A DNA stretch of 64,000 bases from Dyella_B sp036746095 (GTDB lineage: Bacteria; Pseudomonadota; Gammaproteobacteria; Xanthomonadales; Rhodanobacteraceae): assembly GCF_036746095.1 (NCBI RefSeq), contig NZ_DAIOEU010000007.1, forward strand, positions 60,682 to 124,681, given 5' to 3'. Below the pieces are notes generated by a model. It was given only the letters and a program-made list of their open reading frames with translations, was not told the origin of the DNA and ran no database searches. Position numbers and translations under genes: made by a program. Shown in pieces: positions 42,216 to 51,471 of the stretch; the stretch's first letter is position 1; each line of letters starts with the position of its first letter.

Positions 42216-43760
42216 TCAACTGTGCCCTTGGAACGACGCCAACAACTCCACAATCGCATCCAGATTGCGGCTCGGGCTCGGCTCATCCTCGCCACGCACA
42301 AAGTTGTTGAGCATGATCGCGAACGCCAGATGCTCACCGGCTGCCGTCGTCACATAGCCCACCAGGCAGCGCACATTGCCCATGCTGCCGGTCTTGGCAT
42401 GCACGTTGTCCGCCGCGGCCGTATGGCGCATGCGCCATTGGAGCGTGCCGTCCACGCCGGCTGAGGGCAGGGCATTGCGCAAGGCATCGCCATAGGGTTG
42501 GTGGGCAAGGTAGGTCAACAGATGCACCATCGCGTTGGCCGTGGAAAGGTCCTGTCGCGACAGGCCTGCGCCGTCTTCGATCTGCGCCATGCCCGGCGCG
42601 ATGCCGATGCTGTCGAGCAATTGCTTGAGCGCACGGATGCCCCAGGCATCGCTGCTTCGAAAGCCGGCCGGGGGATCACCCGATTGTTCGGCATTGGCCT
42701 GCGCTTTCACGCCGGCGATCTGCAGCAGGTTTTGCAGATACAGATTTTGCGAGCGCTTCAAGCCGCGATCGAGAATGTCCATTACCGGCGGCGACAGTAC
42801 TTGCGCCAACACCACGGCCTTGCCGAGATCGGTGCTGTCCTGTTCCGGCCAATGCCGCACGCGCAAGTTGCCATGGATCCGCACGCCGTGGCGTTCCAGC
42901 GCTTCGCGCAAATGCGTGCCGGCGTACCAGGCCGGATCCGCCATGGCGAGCTTGTAGGTTTGTGTTTCCGCATGGGCGGGAATCGTGCCGAAGGCATACA
43001 AGCTGTCAGTGCCCGGTGCGCGGTAGAGATTGATGTCGGGGCGACTGTCGCGTGCGCCGGTCTCAAGGTTGTTCACCAGGTGCATGAGGGTGCCGGGCGG
43101 ATCAAGCATCAGCGATGCAGGATGACCTGGGATATTTGCCGGAGCCACGGTGAGATCGGCCACGTTTTCCTGCACGCTGAGCGCCGAAGCCGGTACCGCG
43201 AACCAGCTTTGCAGGTCACGCGCTTCCCAGCCGGACCCCGTCTGCGGCCCCTGGAAGTAGCTGTCGTCGGCGATCAGGTCGCCTTGCACGTCATGCATGC
43301 CGCTGGCGGCCACCTGTTCGGCCAGTTGATCGGCCCAATCCATGTTGGTGCCCGGCGTGCCGAGCGTCGGATCACCCATGCCGCGCAAGATCAACGGACC
43401 TTGCAGCCGACCCTGGATGACTTGGCGCGTGGCAAGCAGTTGCGTGGGAATGCGGTAGTCGGTGCCGATGGTGTCCAGCACCAACGCGGCGGTGTAGAGC
43501 TTGGCGGTGGACGCCGGTTGCAGCAGTCGGTCGGCGTCGTGCGCATACACCGTGCGGCCGGTATCGAGCGATACCACGGCAATGCCCCAGCTGGCGGCAT
43601 TGAAGCGCGGTTGTTGGATCTGTTCGTCGATGGCGTTGGCGAGCTGTTCGCGCGTCATCGTCCCGGCGATCGAGGTGTCGGCGTAAGCGTGCGTGCCGGC
43701 CATGCCGCCCAACAGCATGCATGCCGCGCAGATCCGTAACAGGAAGGGCGAGAGTTTCAT
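42216..43760 (-). CDS. dacB: D-alanyl-D-alanine carboxypeptidase/endopeptidase (PBP4, S13)
   Basis: 514-residue periplasmic PBP4. Signal peptide 1-27 (GTHAYA). Active-site motifs of the S13 family: S84-T-A-K87 (QPASTAK), a SxN motif in LKRSQNLYLQNLL, and HAKTGSMGNVRCLVGY near the C-terminus. It trims or cleaves peptidoglycan cross-links. Start 43760 is chosen because the signal peptide begins there; the start at 43892 adds 44 unrelated residues overlapping the MATE gene. Confidence 0.93.
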   Translation of the reverse strand: MKLSPFLLRICAACMLLGGMAGTHAYADTSIAGTMTREQLANAIDEQIQQPRFNAASWGIAVVSLDTGRTVYAHDADRLLQPASTAKLYTAALVLDTIGTDYRIPTQLLATRQVIQGRLQGPLILRGMGDPTLGTPGTNMDWADQLAEQVAASGMHDVQGDLIADDSYFQGPQTGSGWEARDLQSWFAVPASALSVQENVADLTVAPANIPGHPASLMLDPPGTLMHLVNNLETGARDSRPDINLYRAPGTDSLYAFGTIPAHAETQTYKLAMADPAWYAGTHLREALERHGVRIHGNLRVRHWPEQDSTDLGKAVVLAQVLSPPVMDILDRGLKRSQNLYLQNLLQIAGVKAQANAEQSGDPPAGFRSSDAWGIRALKQLLDSIGIAPGMAQIEDGAGLSRQDLSTANAMVHLLTYLAHQPYGDALRNALPSAGVDGTLQWRMRHTAAADNVHAKTGSMGNVRCLVGYVTTAAGEHLAFAIMLNNFVRGEDEPSPSRNLDAIVELLASFQGHS

Positions 43761-43798
43761 GGGCGCCAGTATGCGGAAACGATAAAGCGCGCGGTAGC

Positions 43799-45136
43799 TC
43801 ACGCGATCCACGCGCGTTGTCGGCGTAAACGCAAGCCCAGCCAACCCAGGCTCACGGCGCGCATCGCCATGAAGGCGAGAAACGTCAACCACAATCCTTC
43901 ATTGCCAAGGCTGCGCGTGAGCCATGCGAGCAACGCGAAGAACAACACGGAAACAAGCATGCCATCGCGCATCTCCCGTGCACGCGTCGCGCCGATGAAC
44001 AGGCCATCGAGCAGATAGCTCCACACGCCGACCAACGGCAGTGCCGCCAACCACGGCAAGCAGCGGTACGCGACATGGCGCACTTCGGGAAGGCTGGTCT
44101 GCAAATTGACGAACAGATGCCCCGCGCTGCTGAAGAACAATGCAAAACCGATGCTACCGATCAATGACCATCCGCCCGCCACCACCAGGGCGCGGCGCAG
44201 TGCATGCGGGTCGCGGGCACCGATGGCGTGGCCGCACAAGGCTTCCACCGCATTGGCCAACCCATCGAGCGCAAACGCGGTCAGAAACAGGCCGTTGAGC
44301 AAGAGCGCATTGGCGGCGACGGTGGCATCGCCAATCCTCGCACCCAACAGCGAAAGGCTGAAGAACACACCTTCCAGGGCGATCGTTCGCACAAAAATGT
44401 CGCGATTCACGCGCAATAGCGGCAACCAGTGCTGCCACGCGGCCATGGCTTGCCAATCCACCTGGCCGCCGAAGCCGCGCAACACGCGACGCGCCTGCCA
44501 CATGCCGTACAAAGCGCCGCACCATTCGCCCACTACGGAGGCGAGCGCGATGCCTGGCACACCCCAGCCGAATCCGAGCACGAACAGCAGATTGAGCGCG
44601 ATGTTGACCAGGTTCGTCACCAGCAGCAGGCTGAGCGTGGTGCGCGCACGTTGCACGCCGATGAACCAGCCGGCGAGCGCATAGTTGAGTAGCGCCGCTG
44701 GTAGGCCCAATAGGCGCAGATGCAGGTAATCCAATGCGCGGCCGGTCATAAGCGGGGTGGAGTGCATCTGCCCGACCAGCCACGGCAACAGCGGCACCAT
44801 CAGGACGCCCGCCAGCACGCCAAGCATCGCGGCAAGCAGCAAGGCCTGCGCTTGCACGGTGCGGACCGCCGAAGTATCACCCGCGCCCTTGGCCTGCGCG
44901 GCAAAACCGGTAGTGCCCATGCGCAGGAAACCGAAACTCCACACGGGCAGGGCATACACCGCGCTGCCCACGGTGACGGCACCGAGGTCTTGCGTGAGCG
45001 GCAGGTGGCCGGCCACGGTGCTGTCCACCAGTGCCACCAAGGGCACGGTCAGGTTGGACAGGATCATCGGTACGGCCAGCGCCCACACTTGCCGGTGCGT
45101 CGGGCGGTGGCGCCAGGCTTCAAGCAGCGTCGTCAT
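43799..45136 (-). CDS. MATE family efflux transporter (DinF-like)
   Basis: 445-residue protein with 12 hydrophobic segments. VWALAVPMILSNLTVPLVALVDSTVAGHL at the N-terminus is diagnostic of the DinF branch of MATE exporters, and LASVVGEWCGALYGMW lies in the central region. These pumps export cationic drugs or metabolites using Na+ or H+ gradients. Start 45136 is chosen as the ATG nearest the first helix; the upstream start at 45283 overlaps the divergent slyD. dacB follows 38 bases downstream on the same strand. Confidence 0.92.
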   Translation of the reverse strand: MTTLLEAWRHRPTHRQVWALAVPMILSNLTVPLVALVDSTVAGHLPLTQDLGAVTVGSAVYALPVWSFGFLRMGTTGFAAQAKGAGDTSAVRTVQAQALLLAAMLGVLAGVLMVPLLPWLVGQMHSTPLMTGRALDYLHLRLLGLPAALLNYALAGWFIGVQRARTTLSLLLVTNLVNIALNLLFVLGFGWGVPGIALASVVGEWCGALYGMWQARRVLRGFGGQVDWQAMAAWQHWLPLLRVNRDIFVRTIALEGVFFSLSLLGARIGDATVAANALLLNGLFLTAFALDGLANAVEALCGHAIGARDPHALRRALVVAGGWSLIGSIGFALFFSSAGHLFVNLQTSLPEVRHVAYRCLPWLAALPLVGVWSYLLDGLFIGATRAREMRDGMLVSVLFFALLAWLTRSLGNEGLWLTFLAFMAMRAVSLGWLGLRLRRQRAWIA

Positions 45137-45266
45137 AAACGGGGGGATTCGCCGGTAGTTGCCAAGGATTGTGGCATGCCTCGGCCGGGGCACGAGTGCC
45201 AGGTGGTACGCTTGCACATTCCCCGCCGGCCAAGGTCGGCGCTCATCCTTACCCAGCGAGACCATC

Positions 45267-45749
45267 ATGCAGATCGCCGACAACGCCGTTGCTTCCTTCC
45301 ACTACACGCTTACCGACGACCAGGGTCAGGTGCTCGACAGCTCCGAGGGCCGCGAGCCGCTTACTTACCTGCATGGCACCGGCCAGATCGTGCCGGGCCT
45401 GGAAAAAGCGATGGTCGGCCGCGTGGCTGGCGATCAGTTCAAGGTCGACGTGGCGCCTGCGGAAGGTTACGGCGTGCATCATGCGGAACTGATGCAGGCC
45501 GTGCCGCGCGAAGCTTTCCAGGGCGTGGACGATATCCAGCCCGGCATGCAGTTCCAGGCGCACGGTCCGCAAGGTGTCGTGCACGTTACCGTCACCCAGC
45601 TCGATGGCGACACCGTACATATCGACGGCAACCATCCGCTGGCCGGCCAGACGCTGCATTTCGACATCCAGGTGACCGACGTGCGTGCGGCCAGCGAGGA
45701 AGAGCTTTCGCACGGGCACGTGCACGGTCCGGATGGCCATCATCACTAA
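45267..45749 (+). CDS. slyD: FKBP-type peptidyl-prolyl isomerase / metallochaperone SlyD
   Basis: 160-residue cytosolic FKBP of the SlyD type: FHYTLTDDQGQVLDSSEGREPLTYLHGTGQIVPGLEKAM, an inserted-in-flap chaperone domain (VDVAPAEGYGVHHAELMQAVP...) and a His-rich C-terminus (HGHVHGPDGHHH) that binds nickel or zinc. It aids protein folding and nickel enzyme maturation. The C-terminal tail is shorter than that of E. coli SlyD. Divergent from the MATE gene; a FAD monooxygenase gene follows 49 bases downstream. Confidence 0.94.
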   Translation: MQIADNAVASFHYTLTDDQGQVLDSSEGREPLTYLHGTGQIVPGLEKAMVGRVAGDQFKVDVAPAEGYGVHHAELMQAVPREAFQGVDDIQPGMQFQAHGPQGVVHVTVTQLDGDTVHIDGNHPLAGQTLHFDIQVTDVRAASEEELSHGHVHGPDGHHH

Positions 45750-45798
45750 GCCGCGCCTGCCGGCTATCTAAGGGATTCGACGCCAAAGGGCGCACGGC

Positions 45799-46977
45799 AT
45801 GCAAGGACGCTTGCGCATCGCGATTGTTGGCTACGGCACCGCCGGCCAGGCGGCGGCGATCATGCTGCACGCGCAAGGCCATGTGCTGACCGTGTTCGAG
45901 CAGGCTCCGGTGCTGCGGCCTGTCGGCGCCGGGTTCCTGTTGCAGCCGACCGGCTTGGGCGTGCTCGCGCGCTTGGGTCTGCACGCCGTGGCGTTTGCGC
46001 AAGGGCAACGCATCGAACGCCTGCACGGCTGCAATGAGCGCGGACGCATGGTGATGGACATGCGCTATGCCCATCATGCGGCCGACAGCTTCGGCCTGGG
46101 CATGACGCGAGGCAGCCTTTTCAACGTGCTGCGTGAGGCGTACCCGGATGCGCATGCGGTGCGTACTGGCGTTTGCATCGACCACATCGCGCAGGATGGG
46201 CTTAGTCTGTTTGATACCGAAGGCACATGCCACGGTCCCTTCGACCTGATCGTCGTGGCCGATGGTGCCCATTCCCGTTTGCGCCGCTGCGCGCCGAACT
46301 TGCTACAACGCGAAACCCTGTATCCGTGGGGAGCGCTGTGGTGCCTGGTGCCCGGAGACGACTGGCCGTATCCCGATGAGTTGCGGCAGCGCTACGCCGG
46401 CACGCGGGAGATGATCGGGTTGCTGCCCGTCGGCCGTCGCGTAAACCATACAGGGCGCTGGCTGACGTTTTACTTCAGCGCGCCCGGCGATCAGGTAGAT
46501 GCGTTCGACGAGCGAGGTTTCGAGCATTTGCGTGAACGCGTCTCAGCGATATGGCCGGAAGCATCAGGGCTGCTGCAAGGCATCGATTCACCGCAACACC
46601 TCAATCGCGCTCGCTATCGCGATGTGGTGATGCGCGCGCCGGTACATGGCCGGATCGTATTTATGGGTGACGCCGCGCACGCCATGAGCCCTCAGCTTGG
46701 GCAAGGCGTGAACATGGCATTGCTCGATGCCGAGGCGTTGGCGCAGGCGCTGGCAGCGAGCTCTGGCATCGGTGAGGCATTGCAGGCATATGCGCATCGC
46801 CGGCGCGCGCACTTGTCGGTCTATCAGCGCCTCAGCCGATGGCTGACGCCGCTGTTTCAGTCGGAACGCAGCGCACTGGCTATAGCGCGCGATGCTGCGT
46901 TTGGCCCATTAGGGCGACTGGCGCGCGGCCAGATGTTGAAGATACTGACGGGCACGAAGACGGCGTGGTGGCGCTGA
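45799..46977 (+). CDS. FAD-dependent monooxygenase
   Basis: 392-residue class A flavin monooxygenase. IAIVGYGTAGQAAAIML is the FAD-binding strand-loop-helix near the N-terminus (the usual GxGxxG is GYGTAG), LIVVADGAHSRLRR is the DG motif and FMGDAAHAMSPQLGQGVNMALLDAEAL is the GD motif that contacts the flavin ribose. The substrate is probably a small aromatic or quinone, but specificity is unknown. It follows slyD and converges on pldA. Confidence 0.9.
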   Translation: MQGRLRIAIVGYGTAGQAAAIMLHAQGHVLTVFEQAPVLRPVGAGFLLQPTGLGVLARLGLHAVAFAQGQRIERLHGCNERGRMVMDMRYAHHAADSFGLGMTRGSLFNVLREAYPDAHAVRTGVCIDHIAQDGLSLFDTEGTCHGPFDLIVVADGAHSRLRRCAPNLLQRETLYPWGALWCLVPGDDWPYPDELRQRYAGTREMIGLLPVGRRVNHTGRWLTFYFSAPGDQVDAFDERGFEHLRERVSAIWPEASGLLQGIDSPQHLNRARYRDVVMRAPVHGRIVFMGDAAHAMSPQLGQGVNMALLDAEALAQALAASSGIGEALQAYAHRRRAHLSVYQRLSRWLTPLFQSERSALAIARDAAFGPLGRLARGQMLKILTGTKTAWWR

Positions 46978-47014
46978 GAGTGGCCGGATCGACCTTACGA
47001 AGGGCGCGCAGCCA

Positions 47015-48097
47015 TCAATACCAATCCAATAGCGAAATACCAACGCCAAGGTAGGTAGCGTTGTGGTTGTAGTCGAGGATGTTCTCGCCGTAACCCTTGA
47101 AGAACTCCATGTAGCCGCGCAGGTTGCCGGCCAACGGAAAACTCCAGGTAAAGCGTCCGGCGCCATGCTGGCGGCTGCCGCCGCGTAGCGAGTCGCGCAG
47201 CAACAAGCTGAATTCCTGGCCGTTCCACTCATGGATGATCTGCATGTCGGCACGGCCCATGTAATTGCTGATATCCGGGTTGTTGTCGTCCTTGTCGGAT
47301 TCGGGGATGCGCCACCAGGGACGGAAGATGATCGTCCAGTTCGCGCGCTCGAAGCCGACCTGCCCCATCACGCGATTCCAGCTGCGCGACTGGGGATCGG
47401 ATTGACCGTTGGATTGATGATCAATGCCGATGCCCAGCAACCGCCCGTTCCAGCCGAACAGGTGGTAGTCGGTATTGAATACGAGCATGGCTTCGGGTTC
47501 GTAATCGGTCTCGCGGAACGGGCGCGAGATTTTGGCGTTGTAGACCTGCCAATAGGAGTCCTGGGTGTAGCCCACCCACAAATCGCCGGCATCGCCGAAC
47601 ACACCCTGCCATAACTTGGTTTTTAGGCTCAGTTGAAACTTGCCTTCGACACTCTGCATGCCCAGCGGCGTGTGTACGGCGTCGACCGGATTGGGGCTGT
47701 AGGGAAGATTGTTCTGGTGAGTGGTGGCGAACAGCGGCAATACGTAAATCGGTTTGTAGCCACGCAGGTTGAAAGTGCCCAGCTTGCTCTGCGGCGAAAG
47801 CTCCCAGCGGCTATCGAGCAACGAAAGTGGCGCGGGCGTGTTTTCCGACGCGTCGGCCACCTCATGTTCGGGATGGAACAGTTTGGATTCCGGCGTCTCA
47901 GCGGGCTCGCTACGTTTTTGCGCGGCGGGCATCTGCGCGCGACCGGTGGCGCGGTCATAGCAGGCAAGCCGCTGAGCGTCGTTCTTGACCCCCGTGCATG
48001 CCTTGATGTCGGCGGGGGCAACATTTTGCGCGTGCACTGGCGACACCATCAGGTTGGCGCTCAGGCCGACCAGCAGAAAGCCGGACCAAGGTTTCAT
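47015..48097 (-). CDS. pldA: Outer membrane phospholipase A
   Basis: 360-residue outer-membrane beta-barrel phospholipase A1. Signal peptide 1-23 (SPVHA). The active-site stretch GIDHQSNGQSDPQSRSWNR contains the His/Ser catalytic residues and the Ca-binding region; the Asn partner lies in the strand NHNATYLGVGISLLDW at the C-terminus. It hydrolyses phospholipids that reach the outer leaflet. The N-terminal 90 residues are longer than in E. coli PldA and contain a Cys pair (ACTGV...LACYDRA). AGGAG precedes the ATG. It converges on the FAD monooxygenase. Confidence 0.93.
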   Translation of the reverse strand: MKPWSGFLLVGLSANLMVSPVHAQNVAPADIKACTGVKNDAQRLACYDRATGRAQMPAAQKRSEPAETPESKLFHPEHEVADASENTPAPLSLLDSRWELSPQSKLGTFNLRGYKPIYVLPLFATTHQNNLPYSPNPVDAVHTPLGMQSVEGKFQLSLKTKLWQGVFGDAGDLWVGYTQDSYWQVYNAKISRPFRETDYEPEAMLVFNTDYHLFGWNGRLLGIGIDHQSNGQSDPQSRSWNRVMGQVGFERANWTIIFRPWWRIPESDKDDNNPDISNYMGRADMQIIHEWNGQEFSLLLRDSLRGGSRQHGAGRFTWSFPLAGNLRGYMEFFKGYGENILDYNHNATYLGVGISLLDWY

Positions 48098-48160
48098 GCA
48101 GGCTCCTAAAACGCCACTCCTGGCGCGCTCCCGGCAAGTCTAGCCATCTATGGATGCAAT

Positions 48161-48191
48161 AAAAACGCCGGTCGTCTCAGGACGGCCGGCG
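48161..48191 (-). terminator. Intrinsic terminator of the gene ending at 48217
   Basis: Read on the minus strand: CGCCGGCCGTC, 4-base loop, GACGACCGGCG, then TTTTT. The stem has one G-T wobble. It lies 26 bases after the stop codon of the small exported protein and before the start of pldA. Confidence 0.8.
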
Positions 48192-48216
48192 CAGGTGAAA
48201 AAAACAAGCGTCTTGC

Positions 48217-48630
48217 CTAGTTCAGGTCCTTCACCCAGTTCTCGTATTGCGTCTTGCTGATGCGGCTGCCGTTGTGGGCGGCATATTCGAAATCGTTGGC
48301 TAGCGGGGGATACGCTTCGGCGTCGTCCTTGCTGATGTATTTCTTGCCATTGGCCAGTTGCTCGAACGATGGCGGAGAGGTGGTGGAGGGGGCCGAACCC
48401 ATCGTGGAGTTGATGGTGACCTGGCCCTTGGCCGTGTTGAAGGTGGCGCTGCTTGCCCCGTTGCCGCCGGTATTGGCGGTTGCGTTGTTGACGCTGGCCT
48501 TGCTGGTGCTTTGTGTGGGAGATGTGGTGGGTGGTTGCATCGGCTGGTTCTGCGTTTGCGCCGATGCCATGCCTGCGGCAAGCAGGCCGGTGCCGAGAAT
48601 CGCGATGAGGGTAGGGATACGGGTTTTCAT
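48217..48630 (-). CDS. Small exported protein with degenerate EF-hand-like C-terminus
   Basis: 137-residue exported protein. The signal peptide ends about residue 24 (AGMASA). A Ser/Thr/Gln/Asn-rich middle leads into KKYISKDDAEAYPPLANDFEYAAHNGSRISKTQYENWV. That end has the spacing of EF-hand pairs found in related exported proteins, but Asp ligands are largely missing, so calcium binding is doubtful. AAGGAG precedes the ATG. Function unknown. Confidence 0.75.
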   Translation of the reverse strand: MKTRIPTLIAILGTGLLAAGMASAQTQNQPMQPPTTSPTQSTSKASVNNATANTGGNGASSATFNTAKGQVTINSTMGSAPSTTSPPSFEQLANGKKYISKDDAEAYPPLANDFEYAAHNGSRISKTQYENWVKDLN

Positions 48631-48764
48631 TAAGTTGGCTCCTTGCAGCGCTTGCGCGAGGTGGCTGTGCGTCAGCTATCCGCCAAGCTTGCTGTCCAAA
48701 TTAGCAATAAGGGCGTAAATCCAAGCAGAATATTGATGTCTCCATTTAGTGAAGGCGGCTCCCT

Positions 48765-50021
48765 TTGCGCGAACTTTTATCGAGCAGCAAAGCTCTAACA
48801 CTCTCACAGGCTCGTGCTTTGCAATTGGCTGCACAAGGTTTGCTGCAAGCATCCAAGCGCCGCGCTCGACGTGAAGATCTGGTCGCGACCATCCAGCGCA
48901 TGCGCCTGCTGCAGATCGACAGCATCCACGTCGTTGCACGCAGCCCTTATCTGGTTCTCTTCGCGCGGCTGGGCGCTTATCCGCAAGCATGGTTGGAAGA
49001 GACATTGGAAGCCGGACGCATTGCCGAATGCTGGGCACACGAAGCCTGTTTCGTCACGGCTGCCGATATCGGTTTTCATCGCGCATGGCGTGCGCAGGCG
49101 CAAAGCAATCACTGGGCGGACAAGCATGCGGCGCGCGCTCGTGACACCAACCCGCAGGAAATGCATGCCTTGCTCGAACGCGTGCGCGCCACCGGTGCGG
49201 TGCGTGCTTCCGATTTCGAGCGTGCCGAGCGCGCCGCGTCGGGCTGGTGGGAATGGAAGCCGGAGAAGCGCTGGCTTGAAGCATGGTTTGCCTCAGGCGA
49301 ATTGATGGTGACCCGCCGCGAACGCTTCCAGCGTGTCTACGATCTGGCCGAACGCGTGCTTGCCAAGCTCGATCCACCCTTCGACGATGCGGTGCTGCGC
49401 CGCCCCACTGCCGAGCTGCGGCAGCACTTCATTCTCGACAGTGTGCGTGCGCTGGGTATCACGCAGGCGCGATGGATTGCCGATTACTTCCGGCTCAAGC
49501 CCGCGGTGGATGAGAAGGAACTTGCACCATTGCTGAGCTCGGGCGACTTGTTACGCGTACAAGTCGCCGGCTGGGACAGTGCTGCGTACGTGCATCGCGA
49601 TCATGCCGCCTTGCTCGACAGTGCCTGTGCAGGGCGCTTGCGGGCGACCCATACCACCGTGTTGTCGCCCTTCGATCCATTGGTGTGGGATCGCGCGCGG
49701 GTGCGCGCCATGTTCGATTTCGACTACACCATCGAGTGCTACGTGCCAGCCGCCAAGCGGCGCTATGGCTACTACGTGCTACCGATCCTGCATCGCGGGC
49801 GCCTGATCGGGCGCCTTGACGCCAAGGCGCATCGCGCTGAGGGAATGTTCGAGATCAAGGCGCTGTTTCTTGAGGAAGCCGTGCTGCCAACGCACCGCCT
49901 GCTTGCCGACGTGGCCGCGTCGATCTCCGCGGCCGCGGCGTGGCATGGCACGCCCGACGTGCGGCTGGGGCGATGCCGACCGGCCTCGCTCGGGCCGGCA
50001 TTGCGCGCGTATTGGCGCTGA
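48765..50021 (+). CDS. DNA interstrand-crosslink glycosylase (AlkZ/YcaQ family)
   Basis: 418-residue winged-helix protein of the HTH_42/AlkZ family. The catalytic QxD motif of the family is Q50-I-D52 in RMRLLQIDSIHVVARSPYLVLF. Typical downstream blocks are ECWAHEACF, RRERFQRVYDLAERVL, VLSPFDPLVWDR and KRRYGYYVLPILHRGRLIGRLDAKA. Related E. coli YcaQ unhooks crosslinked bases. The start is a TTG at 48765, supported by GAAGGCGG upstream; no in-frame ATG or GTG gives a full-length N-terminus. It overlaps nothing and converges on a lipoprotein gene. Confidence 0.88.
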   Translation: MRELLSSSKALTLSQARALQLAAQGLLQASKRRARREDLVATIQRMRLLQIDSIHVVARSPYLVLFARLGAYPQAWLEETLEAGRIAECWAHEACFVTAADIGFHRAWRAQAQSNHWADKHAARARDTNPQEMHALLERVRATGAVRASDFERAERAASGWWEWKPEKRWLEAWFASGELMVTRRERFQRVYDLAERVLAKLDPPFDDAVLRRPTAELRQHFILDSVRALGITQARWIADYFRLKPAVDEKELAPLLSSGDLLRVQVAGWDSAAYVHRDHAALLDSACAGRLRATHTTVLSPFDPLVWDRARVRAMFDFDYTIECYVPAAKRRYGYYVLPILHRGRLIGRLDAKAHRAEGMFEIKALFLEEAVLPTHRLLADVAASISAAAAWHGTPDVRLGRCRPASLGPALRAYWR

Positions 50022-50024
50022 CGA

Positions 50025-50426
50025 TTAGCGGGAAGAGGCGGTGTTCGGCACGCTTGGTGGTGTGCAGGCACGGCCTTGCAGGCTTGCCTGTAGTTGCTGG
50101 GTAAGCCCAAGGCAGCGATTGGCCAGGTAAGGGCGCGTGCCGGGATCATTGGCTTCCTGCAGCAGCGTGTCGCGCATGGTCTGGTAGTGCGTTTGCAGGG
50201 CTTCGGCGGTATAGGTGCCGGCTGCACGGTGGCAGGCCAGATAGCTGTCCAGGTAGCTGTCGCAGGCGGGAATGCCGGTAAGCGCGGCTTTTTGCGAAGG
50301 AACGGCGGGCTGCGGCTTGCGCACCCCCTGCCCGCAACCGGCTACCGACAAGGCCAGGGCAACCAGCATGCCGGCACCGAGAAAACGACTGGAAATCACC
50401 GCATTACGCTGTTTCATGGGTGTCAT
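50025..50426 (-). CDS. Hypothetical lipoprotein with conserved cysteines
   Basis: 133-residue predicted lipoprotein: LVALALSVAGC is the lipobox. The mature part is helical with ACDSYLDSYLACH near the start and NRCLGLTQQLQASLQGRAC near the end, giving four cysteines that could form two disulfides in a helical hairpin. No family recognised with confidence. Start is ATG 50426 or 50417; both precede the signal peptide. It converges on the alkZ-like gene. Confidence 0.75.
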   Translation of the reverse strand: MTPMKQRNAVISSRFLGAGMLVALALSVAGCGQGVRKPQPAVPSQKAALTGIPACDSYLDSYLACHRAAGTYTAEALQTHYQTMRDTLLQEANDPGTRPYLANRCLGLTQQLQASLQGRACTPPSVPNTASSR

Positions 50427-50635
50427 CACAAAACCATCACAAAGACGGGGCGCCAAGCATACAGCTTCGCCAAACGGATGCTTGTTGAACGTGCATTCGC
50501 TTGTGGCGATCAATACAGGTATGATGGTCGCACTGAGTTTGCCTTAGGTCACCAGAGTCATGTGACCCGATGCAGCTGATTTACGATCCGCCTCATCGCT
50601 CACCCCTTGGGTTTTCCTTTGCACACCAGTAAGTA

Positions 50636-50657
50636 GACCGCCCACAGTCTGGCGGTC
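50636..50657 (+). promoter_or_regulatory. 5-prime UTR hairpin of the first cold-shock gene
   Basis: GACCGCC / GGCGGTC 7-bp stem with loop CACAGTCT, 36 bases before the start codon. It is preceded by ACCAGTAAG, a short sequence resembling one before the third cold-shock gene. Such leaders commonly act as RNA thermosensors, which is inference here. Confidence 0.5.
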
Positions 50658-50693
50658 GAGTCTTTTCGAAAACTTGAGTTTGGAGTAAGCAAC

Positions 50694-50903
50694 ATGTCTG
50701 ATCGTCAGATCGGTACCGTCAAATGGTTCAACGATGCCAAGGGTTTCGGCTTCATCAGCCGCGACAATGGCCCGGATGTTTTCGTGCACTTCCGCGCGAT
50801 CCAGGGCAACGGCTTCAAGAGCCTGCAGGAAGGCCAGAAGGTCAGCTTCAAGGTAGTGCAGGGCCAGAAGGGTCTGCAGGCCGACGAAGTGATGCCGGCC
50901 TAA
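50694..50903 (+). CDS. Cold-shock protein (CspA family), first of three
   Basis: 69-residue single cold-shock domain: GTVKWFNDAKGFGFISRD with RNP1 (KGFGFI) and DVFVHF as RNP2. It binds single-stranded RNA/DNA and melts RNA structure. TTGGAG lies about ten bases upstream of the ATG. It has its own terminator and a long leader of at least 100 bases, so cold regulation of translation is plausible. The three tandem paralogues share about 75-90 percent of residues by eye. Confidence 0.95.
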   Translation: MSDRQIGTVKWFNDAKGFGFISRDNGPDVFVHFRAIQGNGFKSLQEGQKVSFKVVQGQKGLQADEVMPA

Positions 50904-50927
50904 TTGCCTAATCGAGATAACTCGATT

Positions 50928-50965
50928 CAAAAAAAAGCCGGGCGTAATGCCCGGTTTTTTTTTTT
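50928..50965 (+). terminator. Intrinsic terminator of the first cold-shock gene
   Basis: A-run, stem CCGGGC / GCCCGG with loop GTAAT, and a long T-run (11 Ts). Strong by inspection and possibly bidirectional. Confidence 0.9.
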
Positions 50966-51004
50966 GTTTTTCGTATGGCTGCGATTATTGAATGTGATTC
51001 AGCG

Positions 51005-51034
51005 CGTGAATTTTCCATCACATATCAATTCACG
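51005..51034 (+). promoter_or_regulatory. Conserved dyad upstream of the second cold-shock gene
   Basis: CGTGAATT and AATTCACG, perfect 8-bp arms, around TTCCATCACATATC. Almost the same sequence occurs at 51472-51501 before the third gene. The position, about 160-185 bases before the start, fits a promoter-proximal site. Further down, CTCGGGTGGGT at 51138-51148 is also shared. Confidence 0.6.
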
Positions 51035-51190
51035 GAAATCACTATGCTGTGCCCGCTGGCTGGCCGAGAAAACACGTGTTGGATAAACGGTTTGCGCCGG
51101 GCGCACGAAGGATTGTCGGCATACCCAGTGGCCGTGACTCGGGTGGGTTACGGTTCTAATTGGTTAGCGCTAGAACGGATGGGGTTAGTC

Positions 51191-51400
51191 ATGTCGGACG
51201 AAGCAACAGGCACAGTCAAGTGGTTCAACGATGCGAAAGGATACGGGTTCATCAGCAGCGACAAGGGCGGTGACCTGTTCGTGCATTTCAAGTCCATCAA
51301 GGGCAATGGATTCCGCTCGCTCAAGGAAGGCCAAAAGGTCAAGTTTCAGACGAAGCAGGGACCTAAAGGCTTGCAGGCAGAGGAAGTGGAATCGATCTGA
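51191..51400 (+). CDS. Cold-shock protein (CspA family), second of three
   Basis: 69-residue cold-shock domain: GTVKWFNDAKGYGFISSDKG with RNP1 variant KGYGFI and RNP2 DLFVHF. It is the most divergent of the three (GGDLF in place of GPDVF, more Lys). The longer open frame beginning at 50975 covers the conserved leader and is not coding. The start at 51191 lacks an obvious SD (GGGGTTAGTC precedes it). Own terminator follows. Confidence 0.94.
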   Translation: MSDEATGTVKWFNDAKGYGFISSDKGGDLFVHFKSIKGNGFRSLKEGQKVKFQTKQGPKGLQAEEVESI

Positions 51401-51422
51401 AAAACAGTATTAAGGTGTCGTG

Positions 51423-51451
51423 AAAAAGCCAGGCTTTTTGCCTGGCTTTTT
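51423..51451 (+). terminator. Intrinsic terminator of the second cold-shock gene
   Basis: Perfect 12-bp stem AAAAAGCCAGGC / GCCTGGCTTTTT with loop TTTTT. Confidence 0.9.
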
Positions 51452-51471
51452 CGTTTTTCAGGCGAATTTCG

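Noticed and set aside
50975..51190. N-terminal extension of the second cold-shock protein
   Set aside because: The extension covers conserved leader motifs, has no protein conservation, and the cold-shock domain begins directly after the ATG at 51191.
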